Of a stretch of DNA of 49,835 nt, positions 1 through 8,924 are shown one piece after another (the first letter of the stretch is position 1; the number at the start of each line of letters is the position of its first letter). The notes beneath the pieces were generated by a model, which did not search any database, was not told the DNA's origin, and worked only from the letters and a program-made list of their open reading frames with translations. Where the stretch lies: the NCBI RefSeq assembly GCF_000178455.1, contig NZ_ADNU01000021.1, forward strand, positions 1 through 49,835. The letters are read 5' to 3'. The DNA is from Brevibacterium mcbrellneri ATCC 49030. GTDB taxonomy: Bacteria > Actinomycetota > Actinomycetes > Actinomycetales > Brevibacteriaceae. The translations under genes were made by a program, and so were the position numbers.

Positions 1-753
1 CGCGCGCACTGCATCGACAAACACCTGCGGTTGTTCCGAATGGACCCAGTGCCCTGCATCCCGGATCACGAGTCGTACAGCTCGTGGGAAGTACTCACGC
101 ACAAGGGGAAGAAACTTAGGGTCACCGTAAGCGGAGTTCTCCCCCACCACCCACAGCACTTTGCGATCATAGGTCGCGTCAATTGAGGGGAAACTTCCAA
201 TGTCTTTAAGACTGTCAAACAGGAGGTTGAGGTTTGGTTGCCACTCAAATCCGTCACCACTCCGACGAAGGTTCTGCAACAAAAAGCCACGCACAGACTC
301 ATCAGGAATGTCCTCAGCGATGCGCTCATGAGCTTCTGCACGCGAAGTCAAACTGTCCAGATCAAGCTTTTTCAGTGTGCCCAACAGGTGAACAAACTCC
401 CCCATGTCGCCACCGGCCTGTGGAGAAATATCCTCAATAATGAGCTTGTCAACGAGTTCAGGTTCTGTGAGCGCAAGCGTCATCGCGACTTTACCGCCCA
501 TCGAGTGCCCCAACAGATAAACCGGCGCGTCACCCTTAATCTCGTCCGCAACTGCCTGCGCCATATCCGTGTAGCTAAAGGTCTCTGTCCAATACGACTC
601 ACCGTGATTCGGCAGGTCAATGAGGACCATCCGGAAGTCCTTGCTGAGCTCTTTGGCTACACCGGTGAAGTTTTTCCCGCGCCCCATGAGTCCGTGCAGA
701 AACACCAGAGTTGGACCTTGCTCCCCCATACGTGTGACGTGCAGATTGCCCAT
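1..753 (-). CDS. alpha/beta hydrolase (YbfF-like esterase), C-terminus cut by window edge
   Basis: The reading frame is open from an ATG at 753 to base 1 without a stop, so the last few residues lie outside the window. A strong ribosome binding site (GGAGGGGAAG) sits directly before this ATG. The protein has the alpha/beta-hydrolase layout: an HG oxyanion motif (LVFLHGLMG), a nucleophile elbow GHSMGG, and a late DAGHWVHSEQP segment that supplies the catalytic histidine. This is the arrangement of small cytoplasmic esterases such as YbfF; the natural substrate cannot be read from sequence. It is transcribed divergently from the methyltransferase gene at 806. A long plus-strand open frame over the same bases is a shadow. 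Confidence 0.85.
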   Translation of the reverse strand, partial: MGNLHVTRMGEQGPTLVFLHGLMGRGKNFTGVAKELSKDFRMVLIDLPNHGESYWTETFSYTDMAQAVADEIKGDAPVYLLGHSMGGKVAMTLALTEPELVDKLIIEDISPQAGGDMGEFVHLLGTLKKLDLDSLTSRAEAHERIAEDIPDESVRGFLLQNLRRSGDGFEWQPNLNLLFDSLKDIGSFPSIDATYDRKVLWVVGENSAYGDPKFLPLVREYFPRAVRLVIRDAGHWVHSEQPQVFVDAVRA

Positions 754-805
754 TCTTCCCCTCCATGCGTCCTTGGCTTCGCAACGCTCCTCGTAGAATG
801 ACACC

Positions 806-1654
806 GTGACTGCACATCCTGCTTATGACCTGTTGCGCTGCCCTGTGTGCGCCCGCCGAGGTGAACCCGATCAGCGTCTACAGGTACACGATTCGCAGAT
901 AGTGTGCAGTCGCAGGCACTCGTTTAACATAGCGCGTCAGGGCTACCTTAGTCTGCTTTCGGGCCCCGCTCCCACAAGTGGGGACAGTACTGACATGGTG
1001 TTGGCGCGGGACCGGTTCCTCACCTCCGGCGCGTACGCGCCGTTAAAGAATTCCCTCGCCGAGGTCGTTGCAGCTCTGCCGCACACGCACCTTCTAGACG
1101 TTGGTTGTGGGACCGGGTACTACCTCGGCGGTCTGTTGGAAACCTTGGGGGCACCTACGCTTGGGCTGGGGTTCGACACTGCCACCCGCGCCGTGCGGTT
1201 AGCAGCCCGCGCTCATCCGGATATCACTGCGTTCACATGGGACGTGTTCCGGGATTTTCCGCTTCTAGACGGCACAATTGATGTTGTTCTGGACGTGTTC
1301 TCACCCCGAAACGGTCCGGAGTTTCACCGCGTGCTAGCCCCCGGCGGTCACACAGTGGTGGTGACACCCGAGCCACAACATTTGAAGGAACTTCGCGCAA
1401 GCACGGACATGGTGGGCATTGATCCGCGCAAGGACGAACGGTTGAACCGGGCACTGCACATGTTCGAACCCGTACGGGAATCTGTTATTTCTTATGACTG
1501 CCAACTCACCCCGGAACTGGCCCGTGATCTCATTTTTATGACACCGTCAGCCCGGCACTTATCAACCGACACGGTGACGGATTCCCAGTTACCCACCTCG
1601 GCGACGGTAGCCGTGAAAATCTCCGTGTGGCGCAAACCTACAGAGCGGCGATGA
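806..1654 (+). CDS. RlmA-type 23S rRNA (guanine-N1)-methyltransferase
   Basis: This 282-residue protein begins at a GTG. The N-terminus carries a zinc-finger pattern (CPVC near residues 12-15 and CSRRH near 35) followed by a QGYLSLL segment typical of RlmA. A class I S-adenosylmethionine fold follows, with the binding loop LLDVGCGTGYYLG near residue 95. Family members methylate N1 of a guanine in helix 35 of 23S rRNA; the actinobacterial branch (RlmA-II/TlrB) targets G748 and can affect macrolide sensitivity, and which site is used here is not decidable by eye. The 3' end overlaps the convergent hydrolase gene by 17 bp. Confidence 0.85.
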   Translation: MTAHPAYDLLRCPVCARRGEPDQRLQVHDSQIVCSRRHSFNIARQGYLSLLSGPAPTSGDSTDMVLARDRFLTSGAYAPLKNSLAEVVAALPHTHLLDVGCGTGYYLGGLLETLGAPTLGLGFDTATRAVRLAARAHPDITAFTWDVFRDFPLLDGTIDVVLDVFSPRNGPEFHRVLAPGGHTVVVTPEPQHLKELRASTDMVGIDPRKDERLNRALHMFEPVRESVISYDCQLTPELARDLIFMTPSARHLSTDTVTDSQLPTSATVAVKISVWRKPTERR

Positions 1655-2351
1655 CCCTTTGAGGTTCGGTGACTGGGAACATGTGGTCCGCACCTTCTGC
1701 GATGTGAAGTTCAGCTCCGATCAGGCGGGCGAGCCGGCGCTGTTTTGCTACTGATACCGCGCGGGCACTGCCAGAGGAACACACGATAGTGGGGTGCAGC
1801 CTGCGGTCGAGCACATGATTGGACATGAGCAGTGAACTTAACCGGTATTCCTGTTCCCAGCTCGAAAACCACTGGTCCACAACTGTTTGGAGGCCGGGGC
1901 GACTCACAAATCGGTGCGTGGCGTGCGTACGTGGCAAATGGTCTGCCAGACCGGAAGCACGGGTGAAAAGATGTTTGCGAATCTGCGCACCCCACGGCGT
2001 GAGAGCCCGCGCCACCTTGTCCACTACCGGGGCTGAAAAGCGTTCAAAAACAGTGCCACGCGTCAACCAACCACCCACAAATGTCAGTGGCGCCGAAGGA
2101 TCAAGAAGAACCAACCGAATGATGTCCTTAGGGTATTTCAACGCCCACTCCAGGGCAGTAACACCGCCAACAGAATGACCAATGAGAGCAAACGGCTCGC
2201 TGATATCAACAGCTTTCCTCAGGTCCTCGATGTCGCCCGTTGGATCGTGCTCCCACGCGTCGATCACTTCTACGGGACCAGGAAGAAGCTCACTTAAACC
2301 GCTGTAGTCTTCCGGTAAAAGGCTCAGCCCGGGAACAATTACCCATTTCAC
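1638..2351 (-). CDS. alpha/beta hydrolase
   Basis: A 237-residue cytoplasmic alpha/beta-hydrolase. The nucleophile elbow is GHSVGG near residue 59, followed by LVLLDPSAP after the next strand, and a C-terminal EGADHMFPVTEP segment supplies the histidine. No signal peptide or membrane segment is seen. The substrate is unknown; the compact size without a large cap suggests an esterase or lactonase. It is convergent with the RlmA-type gene, overlapping it by 17 bp, and divergent from lysX. Confidence 0.8.
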   Translation of the reverse strand: MKWVIVPGLSLLPEDYSGLSELLPGPVEVIDAWEHDPTGDIEDLRKAVDISEPFALIGHSVGGVTALEWALKYPKDIIRLVLLDPSAPLTFVGGWLTRGTVFERFSAPVVDKVARALTPWGAQIRKHLFTRASGLADHLPRTHATHRFVSRPGLQTVVDQWFSSWEQEYRLSSLLMSNHVLDRRLHPTIVCSSGSARAVSVAKQRRLARLIGAELHIAEGADHMFPVTEPQRVIAAL

Positions 2352-2427
2352 GGATCTATTGTAATCCTCACCACATCTATTGCCGTTTTGCTATCCAGCA
2401 GTGTGCCGTTTTCAGTAAAGTTGCAAT

Positions 2428-5400
2428 ATGACTCAGCGCACGTCTCTACGCAAAACAGAGGCCCTGGCCAGGGTGTTCATCTGGCTCTATGTTTTGGCCG
2501 CTATGTGGACTACCTTGACCATCCCGATTCGTTTAAGCAACGTCGCGGACGCGGGATACATTTTCTTCTCACTGTTCACGGTTCCGGCTGAACCGTCCTT
2601 GGTCGCTGTGGTGTTTCTTATCGCCGTAGCGACAACAGCGGCCCGCCGACTACGCATCGCTCACACCGCCATGCTGGTGGTCGCGGTGTTGAGCGTTCTC
2701 GCATCGGTGCTCAACACCAGCGCAGTCATATCACTGGGACCAAGCAGTGAGCTACACGTTTCAGTGACGAGCCCGCTCGACGCACTGTTCTTCAGCCTCC
2801 CTTTCAGGATTGTGGGTCTTGTGCTGAACGCTGTGTCGTTGATCCTCATAATCATCATGCGACCGGCGTTTCCCGGACGGATTCGCACCACGAACTTCCT
2901 CAAAGCGCTAGGTATTTTGCTTTCTGGCTTGGCGGTGTCTTTTCTGGTCGCCCTGCTCACTTCGGCTTTGACCCCAGTAGGCTCCAGCGACTGGGGCGAA
3001 CGTCTAACATTTGCGCTTTCTGCGGCCCTTGGATCCACCTCTGGGCTCAGTTCGATCACGGACGGGCAACACCCCACTACGTTCATCGTGTTCTACATCA
3101 GTGGTGCTATTTCAGCATTAGCACTGATCTGGGCACTCATTGTGATGTTCCGTATCAGGGCCAAACCGGCACCCATCACACCCGATGAAGAACTCGCGAT
3201 TCGTCGCATGGTTCTTGACTTCGGAGACCTGGACTCACTGTCATACTTTGCGACTCGACGCGATAAGAGTGCGGTGTTTTCTCAAGACCGCAAAGCCGCC
3301 GTACTGTACGGCGCCGTAGGGAACGTTTTTGTTGCAAGCGGTGACCCTGTGGGGGATCCGGCATCCTGGCCACACGCAATCGAGTCATGGCACTCTCACT
3401 GTCGTTCTGTAGGTGCTCGTCCCGTAGTTTTGGCGTGTTCACAAGAGTCAGCACGCCTGTACAGGGCCAGCGGGTTGTCAATTGTTGCGATCGGCGACGA
3501 AGCTGTCGTCAACACAGCCGACTTCAACATTTCTAGCCCAGCCTTGGCCGATATTCGCAAAACCATCAGGCGCATGAACCGTGAGGGCATCACTGCGAAG
3601 GTGGCGCGCGTGCGAGACCTTCCTGCTGATCTCGTCACTCAGTTAGAAAACTGTCGCGACGCGTGGCGTAATCACGAGGTCGAACGCGGGTTCTCGATGG
3701 CCCTGGGCCGTATGGGCGATCCCGCCGACTCGAATTCTGTCATCGCGTGGGCATGCGACAGTTCCGGCTATCCGATTGGTTTCTTAAGTTTCGTCCCGTG
3801 GGGTCGCAATGGGCTCTCCCTCGACGTCATGGTTCACTCCCCCACAGCCGTCCCTGGAGTCACGGACTTTCTTGTGGCACAAGCTGCCCTGCAGGGCCGA
3901 GACATGGGCATTAAGCACATCTCGCTGAACTTTGCCGTTTTCCGTGACGTGTTTGTCGCTACCGATGAACTGCGTGCCGGTCCTCTGACCCGGGCAAGTG
4001 ACAAGCTCCTGAAGGTCGCGTCGCGATCCTTTCAAATCGAATCGCTTTACCGGGCCAATCAAAAGTACCAACCGCAGTGGTCGCCCAGGTGGGTCGCGTT
4101 CGACGACACCATGATGGTGTTCCACGCGCTCTATTCGATGAGTGTCGCCGAAGGCTTCATTCCTCCACCCAGCCTGCGCGCAGTCCTCGCCTGGATGTGG
4201 GCCAGCATCACCCAAACCACCCCCACTCCGCTCTTCGGTGCCCAACCGACGATCACCTCGGACGATTTTCTCACCCGCGTAAAAGAACTCGACTACGAGT
4301 TCATCCGCCCGCCTTCGCCCCAGTACACCTGGTCATCGCAGCAGCGCCACCGGATCGACCACAAACTCGCGCTGGAATCTGCGGGCATCGAAACCTATCC
4401 GGTTGAAGGGCCGACCTCTACCACCTCGGTGTGGGAACTAAACATGCAGAACCGCCCAGTTCCAGCGCCGGGCACCCTCACCGCCGCCGAGGTGACCGTC
4501 CGCGGCCGTGTTCGGTCACGCAGGCGCTTTGGGCGCTTGGTTTTCATGGATATTGAACAAGATGGCGCGTTCGTACAGACCGTGTGGGACCGTTCAAAAG
4601 TGAGCGACTGGCACGTGAGCCTGTTCGACGTGGGCGATTTCGTGAGCGTCACCGGTCACGTGGGAACCACCGATCACGGTGAGTTGTCAGTGTTCGTTGA
4701 ACAGTTCACACTCCTTGCCAAAGCCATTAGACCCACGCCTGCGTTGGGGCACCCGGTGGGAGAAGAAGAGCGCCGCACCAACCGGTCACTTGACCTGCTC
4801 ACCGATGTGAGCGCGCGTGACATTTTGGTGGCACGGTCTTCTGCAATCCGGTCCTTGCGCGACACTTTGCACGCCCAGTCATACATGGAAGTCGAGACGC
4901 CCATGTTGCACACGGTGCACGGGGGTGCGGCAGCAAGGCCATTTACTACTCACATCAACGCTTATGACATGGACCTGTCCCTGCGAATTGCACCCGAGCT
5001 GTACCTCAAACGCCTCATGGTGGGTGGCATGGACAGGATTTTTGAGATCGGCCGAAACTTCCGCAACGAAGGGGTGGATGCCACCCACAACCCGGAGTTC
5101 ACCTCGCTTGAAGCGTACGCTTCCGGGCTGACGTACCACGATATGGAGCGTCTCACGATCGCTCTTATTGAGAACGCGGCCCGGGCGGTCAACAGCGAAC
5201 CGGTTGCCAAGTACCGTGATGCGTCTGGCAAGGTGCAAGAGCTGTATCTGCCGGGTTCGTGGCGGTCCATGACGATCCACGAAGCAGTGTCACACGCCGT
5301 GGGTCGGGAACTCACGTTGGATACCGCGCCCGAGGTGTACCGCGCAGAGTGCGCGCGTGCCGGCATTGAGGTTCCTACGGACGCTTCCCAGGCTTACATG

Positions 5401-5805
5401 CTCATGGAGCTGTATGACGAACTGGTCGAAAAACAGACCGTTGAGCCCACGTTCTACTACGACTTCCCAGCAGAGAAGTCGCCGCTGGCCCGCCCAGGCA
5501 GGAACGACAGTCGCGTATCCGAACAGTGGGACCTGGTGGCTTTTGGGATGGAAGTGGGCACCGCGTATTCGGAACTCATCGACCCCATGATTCAGCGTGA
5601 ACGTTTGACTGAGCAGTCACTGGCGGCTGCAGCGGGTGACCCAGAAGCCATGGAGGTCGACGAAGCTTTCCTCACCGCCCTTGAAATGGGCGCCCCACCC
5701 ATGGGTGGTCTTGGCCTGGGGGTGGACCGGGTGGTCATGATGCTCACGGCCACCACGATCCGCCAAACCCTGACTTTCCCATTTTTGAAACCTACAGGAA
5801 GCTGA
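2428..5805 (+). CDS. lysX: bifunctional lysylphosphatidylglycerol synthase / lysyl-tRNA synthetase LysX
   Basis: The 1125-residue protein has three parts. Residues 1-250 hold several membrane helices. Residues about 260-600 are an MprF-type (DUF2156, GNAT-like) transferase domain. Residues about 650-1125 are a class II lysyl-tRNA synthetase, with an OB-fold (VTVRGRVRSRRRFG near 688), motif 2 (FRNEGVDATHNPEF near 875) and motif 3 (GLGLGVDRVVMML near 1094). In LysX the synthetase half charges tRNA-Lys and the membrane half transfers lysine to phosphatidylglycerol, giving resistance to cationic peptides and low pH. Length is close to mycobacterial LysX. The 3' end overlaps the convergent membrane-protein gene by 14 bp. 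A separate housekeeping lysS is expected elsewhere. Confidence 0.95.
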   Translation: MTQRTSLRKTEALARVFIWLYVLAAMWTTLTIPIRLSNVADAGYIFFSLFTVPAEPSLVAVVFLIAVATTAARRLRIAHTAMLVVAVLSVLASVLNTSAVISLGPSSELHVSVTSPLDALFFSLPFRIVGLVLNAVSLILIIIMRPAFPGRIRTTNFLKALGILLSGLAVSFLVALLTSALTPVGSSDWGERLTFALSAALGSTSGLSSITDGQHPTTFIVFYISGAISALALIWALIVMFRIRAKPAPITPDEELAIRRMVLDFGDLDSLSYFATRRDKSAVFSQDRKAAVLYGAVGNVFVASGDPVGDPASWPHAIESWHSHCRSVGARPVVLACSQESARLYRASGLSIVAIGDEAVVNTADFNISSPALADIRKTIRRMNREGITAKVARVRDLPADLVTQLENCRDAWRNHEVERGFSMALGRMGDPADSNSVIAWACDSSGYPIGFLSFVPWGRNGLSLDVMVHSPTAVPGVTDFLVAQAALQGRDMGIKHISLNFAVFRDVFVATDELRAGPLTRASDKLLKVASRSFQIESLYRANQKYQPQWSPRWVAFDDTMMVFHALYSMSVAEGFIPPPSLRAVLAWMWASITQTTPTPLFGAQPTITSDDFLTRVKELDYEFIRPPSPQYTWSSQQRHRIDHKLALESAGIETYPVEGPTSTTSVWELNMQNRPVPAPGTLTAAEVTVRGRVRSRRRFGRLVFMDIEQDGAFVQTVWDRSKVSDWHVSLFDVGDFVSVTGHVGTTDHGELSVFVEQFTLLAKAIRPTPALGHPVGEEERRTNRSLDLLTDVSARDILVARSSAIRSLRDTLHAQSYMEVETPMLHTVHGGAAARPFTTHINAYDMDLSLRIAPELYLKRLMVGGMDRIFEIGRNFRNEGVDATHNPEFTSLEAYASGLTYHDMERLTIALIENAARAVNSEPVAKYRDASGKVQELYLPGSWRSMTIHEAVSHAVGRELTLDTAPEVYRAECARAGIEVPTDASQAYMLMELYDELVEKQTVEPTFYYDFPAEKSPLARPGRNDSRVSEQWDLVAFGMEVGTAYSELIDPMIQRERLTEQSLAAAAGDPEAMEVDEAFLTALEMGAPPMGGLGLGVDRVVMMLTATTIRQTLTFPFLKPTGS

Positions 5806-6964
5806 CCAAGATTGAAGCGATCACCACTGAGCCCGCGCTCACCGAGGTGAAGCCACCAACGAGCATGGCTGGCAACATCGCTTCCCTCAGAGCATCGCGT
5901 TCTTCGTCAGTGCGACCTACTGAACGCACGACTTCGTTCGTGAGGAGGTAGTCGGCGGGGAAACCGTACATAGCTGTAAGCGCCACCGACATTCCTAGGC
6001 TCGTCTTCCACTTGAGGAGCTTGGTGGCGATCGCACCACCAATCATGATGCCCACGGCACCCACTGCAAGGATGACAGCTACTGGCAGCAGAGCGGCCAA
6101 AACATCTGACAAGGAGGCGGCAACCAGGGGCGCCATCACGATTGCGACAACACTGGCCATTGCGACTCCAAACGAGTTGGATTTCTCCATTGAACGTTCT
6201 GGAGTCAAACCAATCGCGGTCGAAGCAACACCCAGAACGAGGGCAATGATCGACGACGGAATGTGGGTAGGTATAGCCAGAAGCGTCGCAAGTGAACCAC
6301 CCACCAAAATGAGGAACAGAATGAACAGTTCGTTGTCGACCAGCATTTGCGGAAGGTTGACAAGTTTCTTGTCACCACCGTTTTCCTTTTGGGCTTTCTT
6401 GTAGTTGCGAGCCAGTTCTTCCAGGTCACCCGAATCGCGGAGGTTAATCGCGAACTTGCGCAACAACAGGTTCGTCAGGGGCATTGACGGAAGGGACTGA
6501 AGCATCAGCACAAGGGCTGGAAGCACCACAATCGCGGAGTCCACGTTGGCAGCTTTCAACCCATCTGTGGTCAGACCCGTTGACACGATCCCACCCGCCA
6601 GGGGACCGGCTCCAGCCACAACGTATTGGAAACCAAAGATGGGGCCAACCACGGCGGCAATCACACCTACGGCGACGATCATTCCGGCAACTGATATCAC
6701 CACGCTACGCCACTGAGCGAGCATGGTTTTCAACGGGATCAGCGAACCCATGTGGAACAGCAAAGGCGCCACGAGAATCGCATAGATCTGCGGAAGGTAC
6801 GAATCGTCAATGATGGTTTTGGGAATGATGTTGAGCTGAACAGCAATAAACGTTCCCAACATAGCAATGAGAAGAGCTGGGATCCGGGCCTTTGACCACA
6901 GGGAGATCAGCTCGCCCAAAGCGATGAAGGCGAGAATAATCGTCGCGGCGAAAATAGCTGTCAT
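5792..6964 (-). CDS. multi-pass membrane protein, likely transporter paired with M20 amidohydrolase
   Basis: A 390-residue, very hydrophobic protein with about ten membrane segments and two similar halves separated by a charged cytoplasmic stretch near residues 180-205 (LEELARNYKKAQKENGGDKK). A glycine-rich GGIVSTGLTTDG stretch in the first half and the half-and-half symmetry resemble secondary transporters of the bile-acid/auxin-carrier fold, possibly DUF3100, but I cannot assign a family firmly. The ATG overlaps the stop of the upstream M20 gene by 4 bp (ATGA) and has an AGGTGA ribosome site, so the two are translationally coupled. A plausible role is uptake or export of the amide or peptide that the hydrolase processes; this is inference. 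Confidence 0.7.
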   Translation of the reverse strand: MTAIFAATIILAFIALGELISLWSKARIPALLIAMLGTFIAVQLNIIPKTIIDDSYLPQIYAILVAPLLFHMGSLIPLKTMLAQWRSVVISVAGMIVAVGVIAAVVGPIFGFQYVVAGAGPLAGGIVSTGLTTDGLKAANVDSAIVVLPALVLMLQSLPSMPLTNLLLRKFAINLRDSGDLEELARNYKKAQKENGGDKKLVNLPQMLVDNELFILFLILVGGSLATLLAIPTHIPSSIIALVLGVASTAIGLTPERSMEKSNSFGVAMASVVAIVMAPLVAASLSDVLAALLPVAVILAVGAVGIMIGGAIATKLLKWKTSLGMSVALTAMYGFPADYLLTNEVVRSVGRTDEERDALREAMLPAMLVGGFTSVSAGSVVIASILVSFL

Positions 6965-8160
6965 GAGTTGTCACCTCGCTGGTTATACTCCCACGCGATG
7001 TGAGCAAGTGCTGCAGCTTGGTCCGTCAAAACAGCATCGTCGAAGAGGACACGTGGCGAGTGGTTGTAGGCTGCCGTCGCTGGGTCTACATGGGGCGGGC
7101 TCGCCTGAAGTATCAGGTACGCGCCCGGGACTTCTTGCAAAACGAACGAAAAGTCTTCTGATCCCATGACAGGCTTTTCCGGCGCGTTGAAGCGTTCCTC
7201 ACCGAACACCTCGGTCAACGTTGAACGTACTAGATCAGCTTCTTCGCGTGCATTGACCGTAACGGCATAAAAGGTCTCCCAGTCAAAGTCGACTGTGCAG
7301 TTGTGCGCTTGGGCGATGCTTTCAGCCAACTGTTTGGCGTACTGCGGGAACTTCTCGGTTGTTTCATGTGACAGTGTTCTGACCGTTCCTCCCATTGAGG
7401 CAGCCGGTGGGATCACGTTAAGAGCCTCACCGCCCTTCAGAGTTGTGATGGAGAGAACGACTGGGTCAAAAACACTGAAACGCCTTGTGATCATGACCTG
7501 AACGGCCTGACAGAACTCCACGAGCGGTGGTACCGGGTCGGTGGCTGCGTCCGGCCTTGAACCGTGGCCACCTTCGCCGTGGAATGTCACACGCAGGTAA
7601 TTCGATCCAGCCATCGCGGTTCCTGGTCGGCATTCGAATACACCCTGTTCGCCGGGGAGAACGTGAAGGGCAAACGCCGCGTCGACTGGTGATCCGGCAG
7701 CGGTCAAGAGGCCTTCTTCGAGCATTGGCTTTGCCCCACCGGGCCCTTCTTCCCCGGGTTGGAACATAAAGACAACAGTTCCTGGAAGTTCGTCCTGATG
7801 AGCGCTGAGCAATCGAACGGCGCCCACCAAGCCTGCTGTGTGGAGGTCGTGGCCGCACGCGTGCATGGTGCCGTTCGTGGCAGCATAAGGCAGGCCGGTT
7901 TCTTCAACTACGGGAAGCGCGTCCATGTCACCGCGCAACAACACTGTTGGACCAGGCTTGCCGCCACGCAAAACTGCCGTAATTGAGGACAGTTCCTTAC
8001 CCAGCGTGATTTCTACAGGCAGGCCCTCCAATGCGTCGAGCACACGTTTCTGGGTACGTGGAAGATCATTCCCCAGCTCAGGGTCTGCGTGAATCTCTCT
8101 ACGTAGCGCAATCAGGTCTGGAGCTATTTCTTTTGCCTCTGCAACAAAGTCGATCGTCAT
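6961..8160 (-). CDS. M20 family amidohydrolase/peptidase
   Basis: This protein of about 399 residues is a metal-dependent amidohydrolase of the M20D type (IAA-amino-acid hydrolase/N-acyl-amino-acid hydrolase group). Seen motifs are GDMDALPV near residue 76, HACGHDLHTA near 98 with the metal-binding cysteine, the catalytic EEGPGG near 133, and a C-terminal MGSEDFSFV. I chose the ATG at 8160 because it is preceded by AAGAGGGG at proper spacing; an open frame 13 codons longer has no ribosome site. It forms an operon with the membrane protein that overlaps its stop codon. The substrate is probably an N-acylated amino acid or small peptide. Confidence 0.88.
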   Translation of the reverse strand: MTIDFVAEAKEIAPDLIALRREIHADPELGNDLPRTQKRVLDALEGLPVEITLGKELSSITAVLRGGKPGPTVLLRGDMDALPVVEETGLPYAATNGTMHACGHDLHTAGLVGAVRLLSAHQDELPGTVVFMFQPGEEGPGGAKPMLEEGLLTAAGSPVDAAFALHVLPGEQGVFECRPGTAMAGSNYLRVTFHGEGGHGSRPDAATDPVPPLVEFCQAVQVMITRRFSVFDPVVLSITTLKGGEALNVIPPAASMGGTVRTLSHETTEKFPQYAKQLAESIAQAHNCTVDFDWETFYAVTVNAREEADLVRSTLTEVFGEERFNAPEKPVMGSEDFSFVLQEVPGAYLILQASPPHVDPATAAYNHSPRVLFDDAVLTDQAAALAHIAWEYNQRGDNS

Positions 8161-8308
8161 CGCACCCCTCTTTTCGATCGGTTCTGTAACGTGTCCCACA
8201 AATTAGCAGTCCCGAATATGCCCGGTGCACCAGTTTTGCTATGTGAAACTCAGGCGACCTGCTCTCCTGTTTCGTGACGCTCTAATCACCGGGAGTACTG
8301 TTGCTTAT

Positions 8309-8911
8309 ATGGTCGAACGTTTCACTCCTCCGCAGGGATGGGAGGCTGCTGCTGGTGAACTACTCGGAATCGACCTATGGCGCATTCCGTTCGTCATCAT
8401 TTCGGCAGTCACCATCTACGTAGCTTTTCTGGTTCTCATTAGAATCTTTGGCATCCGCATCCTTGGCACCATGAGTTCCTTTGACGCAGTTGTCATCATC
8501 ATGTTTGGGGCAGTCGCCGGACGCGTCATCCTGGGACACCCTCCCACAGTGATGGTTGGAATCATCGGCCTGGCCACGCTCATGGTCATGGAAGCAATCT
8601 TTGGCGCACTCCAACACACAGTAGGGTTCAGACGGACTGTGAGCGCTCCCCCAAGGCTCCTCATGGCACACGGCCAAATGATCCCTCACGCTATGCAACG
8701 CGCCCACATCACTGAAGCCAATCTGTACGTCGCGATTCGCGAAGCTGGCATCGCGTCCCCTGGTCTTGTTCAGTGCGTAATACTCGAAGCCAATGGCCGG
8801 CTTTCAGTGATCAAAGAAGGAACACCTATTGACCCATGTCTGCTGGAAAATATTGAAGGCCGGGAACTCTTAATGCAAGATCCCGGCCCTTCAGGCTCAA
8901 CGCCACAATAG
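8309..8911 (+). CDS. DUF421 (YetF-like) membrane protein
   Basis: A protein of about 200 residues with three N-terminal membrane helices (first one near WRIPFVIISAVTIYVAFLV) and a soluble C-terminal domain, the layout of DUF421/YetF. The family-typical segments RIFGIRILGTMSSFDAVV and a late GRLSVI are present. In Bacillus, relatives sit in the membrane and affect spores and germination; the molecular function is not known in general. The start is uncertain: the frame also runs from a GTG at 8225, but the extra 28 residues are not membrane-like, and GGGAG lies 13 nt before the ATG at 8309. A GC-rich hairpin at 8858-8888 inside the end of the gene may be its terminator. Confidence 0.8.
   Translation: MVERFTPPQGWEAAAGELLGIDLWRIPFVIISAVTIYVAFLVLIRIFGIRILGTMSSFDAVVIIMFGAVAGRVILGHPPTVMVGIIGLATLMVMEAIFGALQHTVGFRRTVSAPPRLLMAHGQMIPHAMQRAHITEANLYVAIREAGIASPGLVQCVILEANGRLSVIKEGTPIDPCLLENIEGRELLMQDPGPSGSTPQ
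8858..8895 (+). terminator. possible terminator inside the end of the DUF421 gene
   Basis: Inverted repeat GGCCGGGA (8858-8865) and TCCCGGCC (8881-8888) with a 15-nt loop, lying between the convergent DUF421 gene and the CstB-like gene. There is no long T run, so termination is only a suggestion. Confidence 0.35.
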
Positions 8912-8924
8912 CGATACGTGAGGT

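Noticed and set aside
238-801. Plus-strand open frame of 187 codons across the first gene
   Set aside because: It lies antisense to a hydrolase frame with a strong ribosome site and all catalytic motifs, and its own translation has no recognisable feature.
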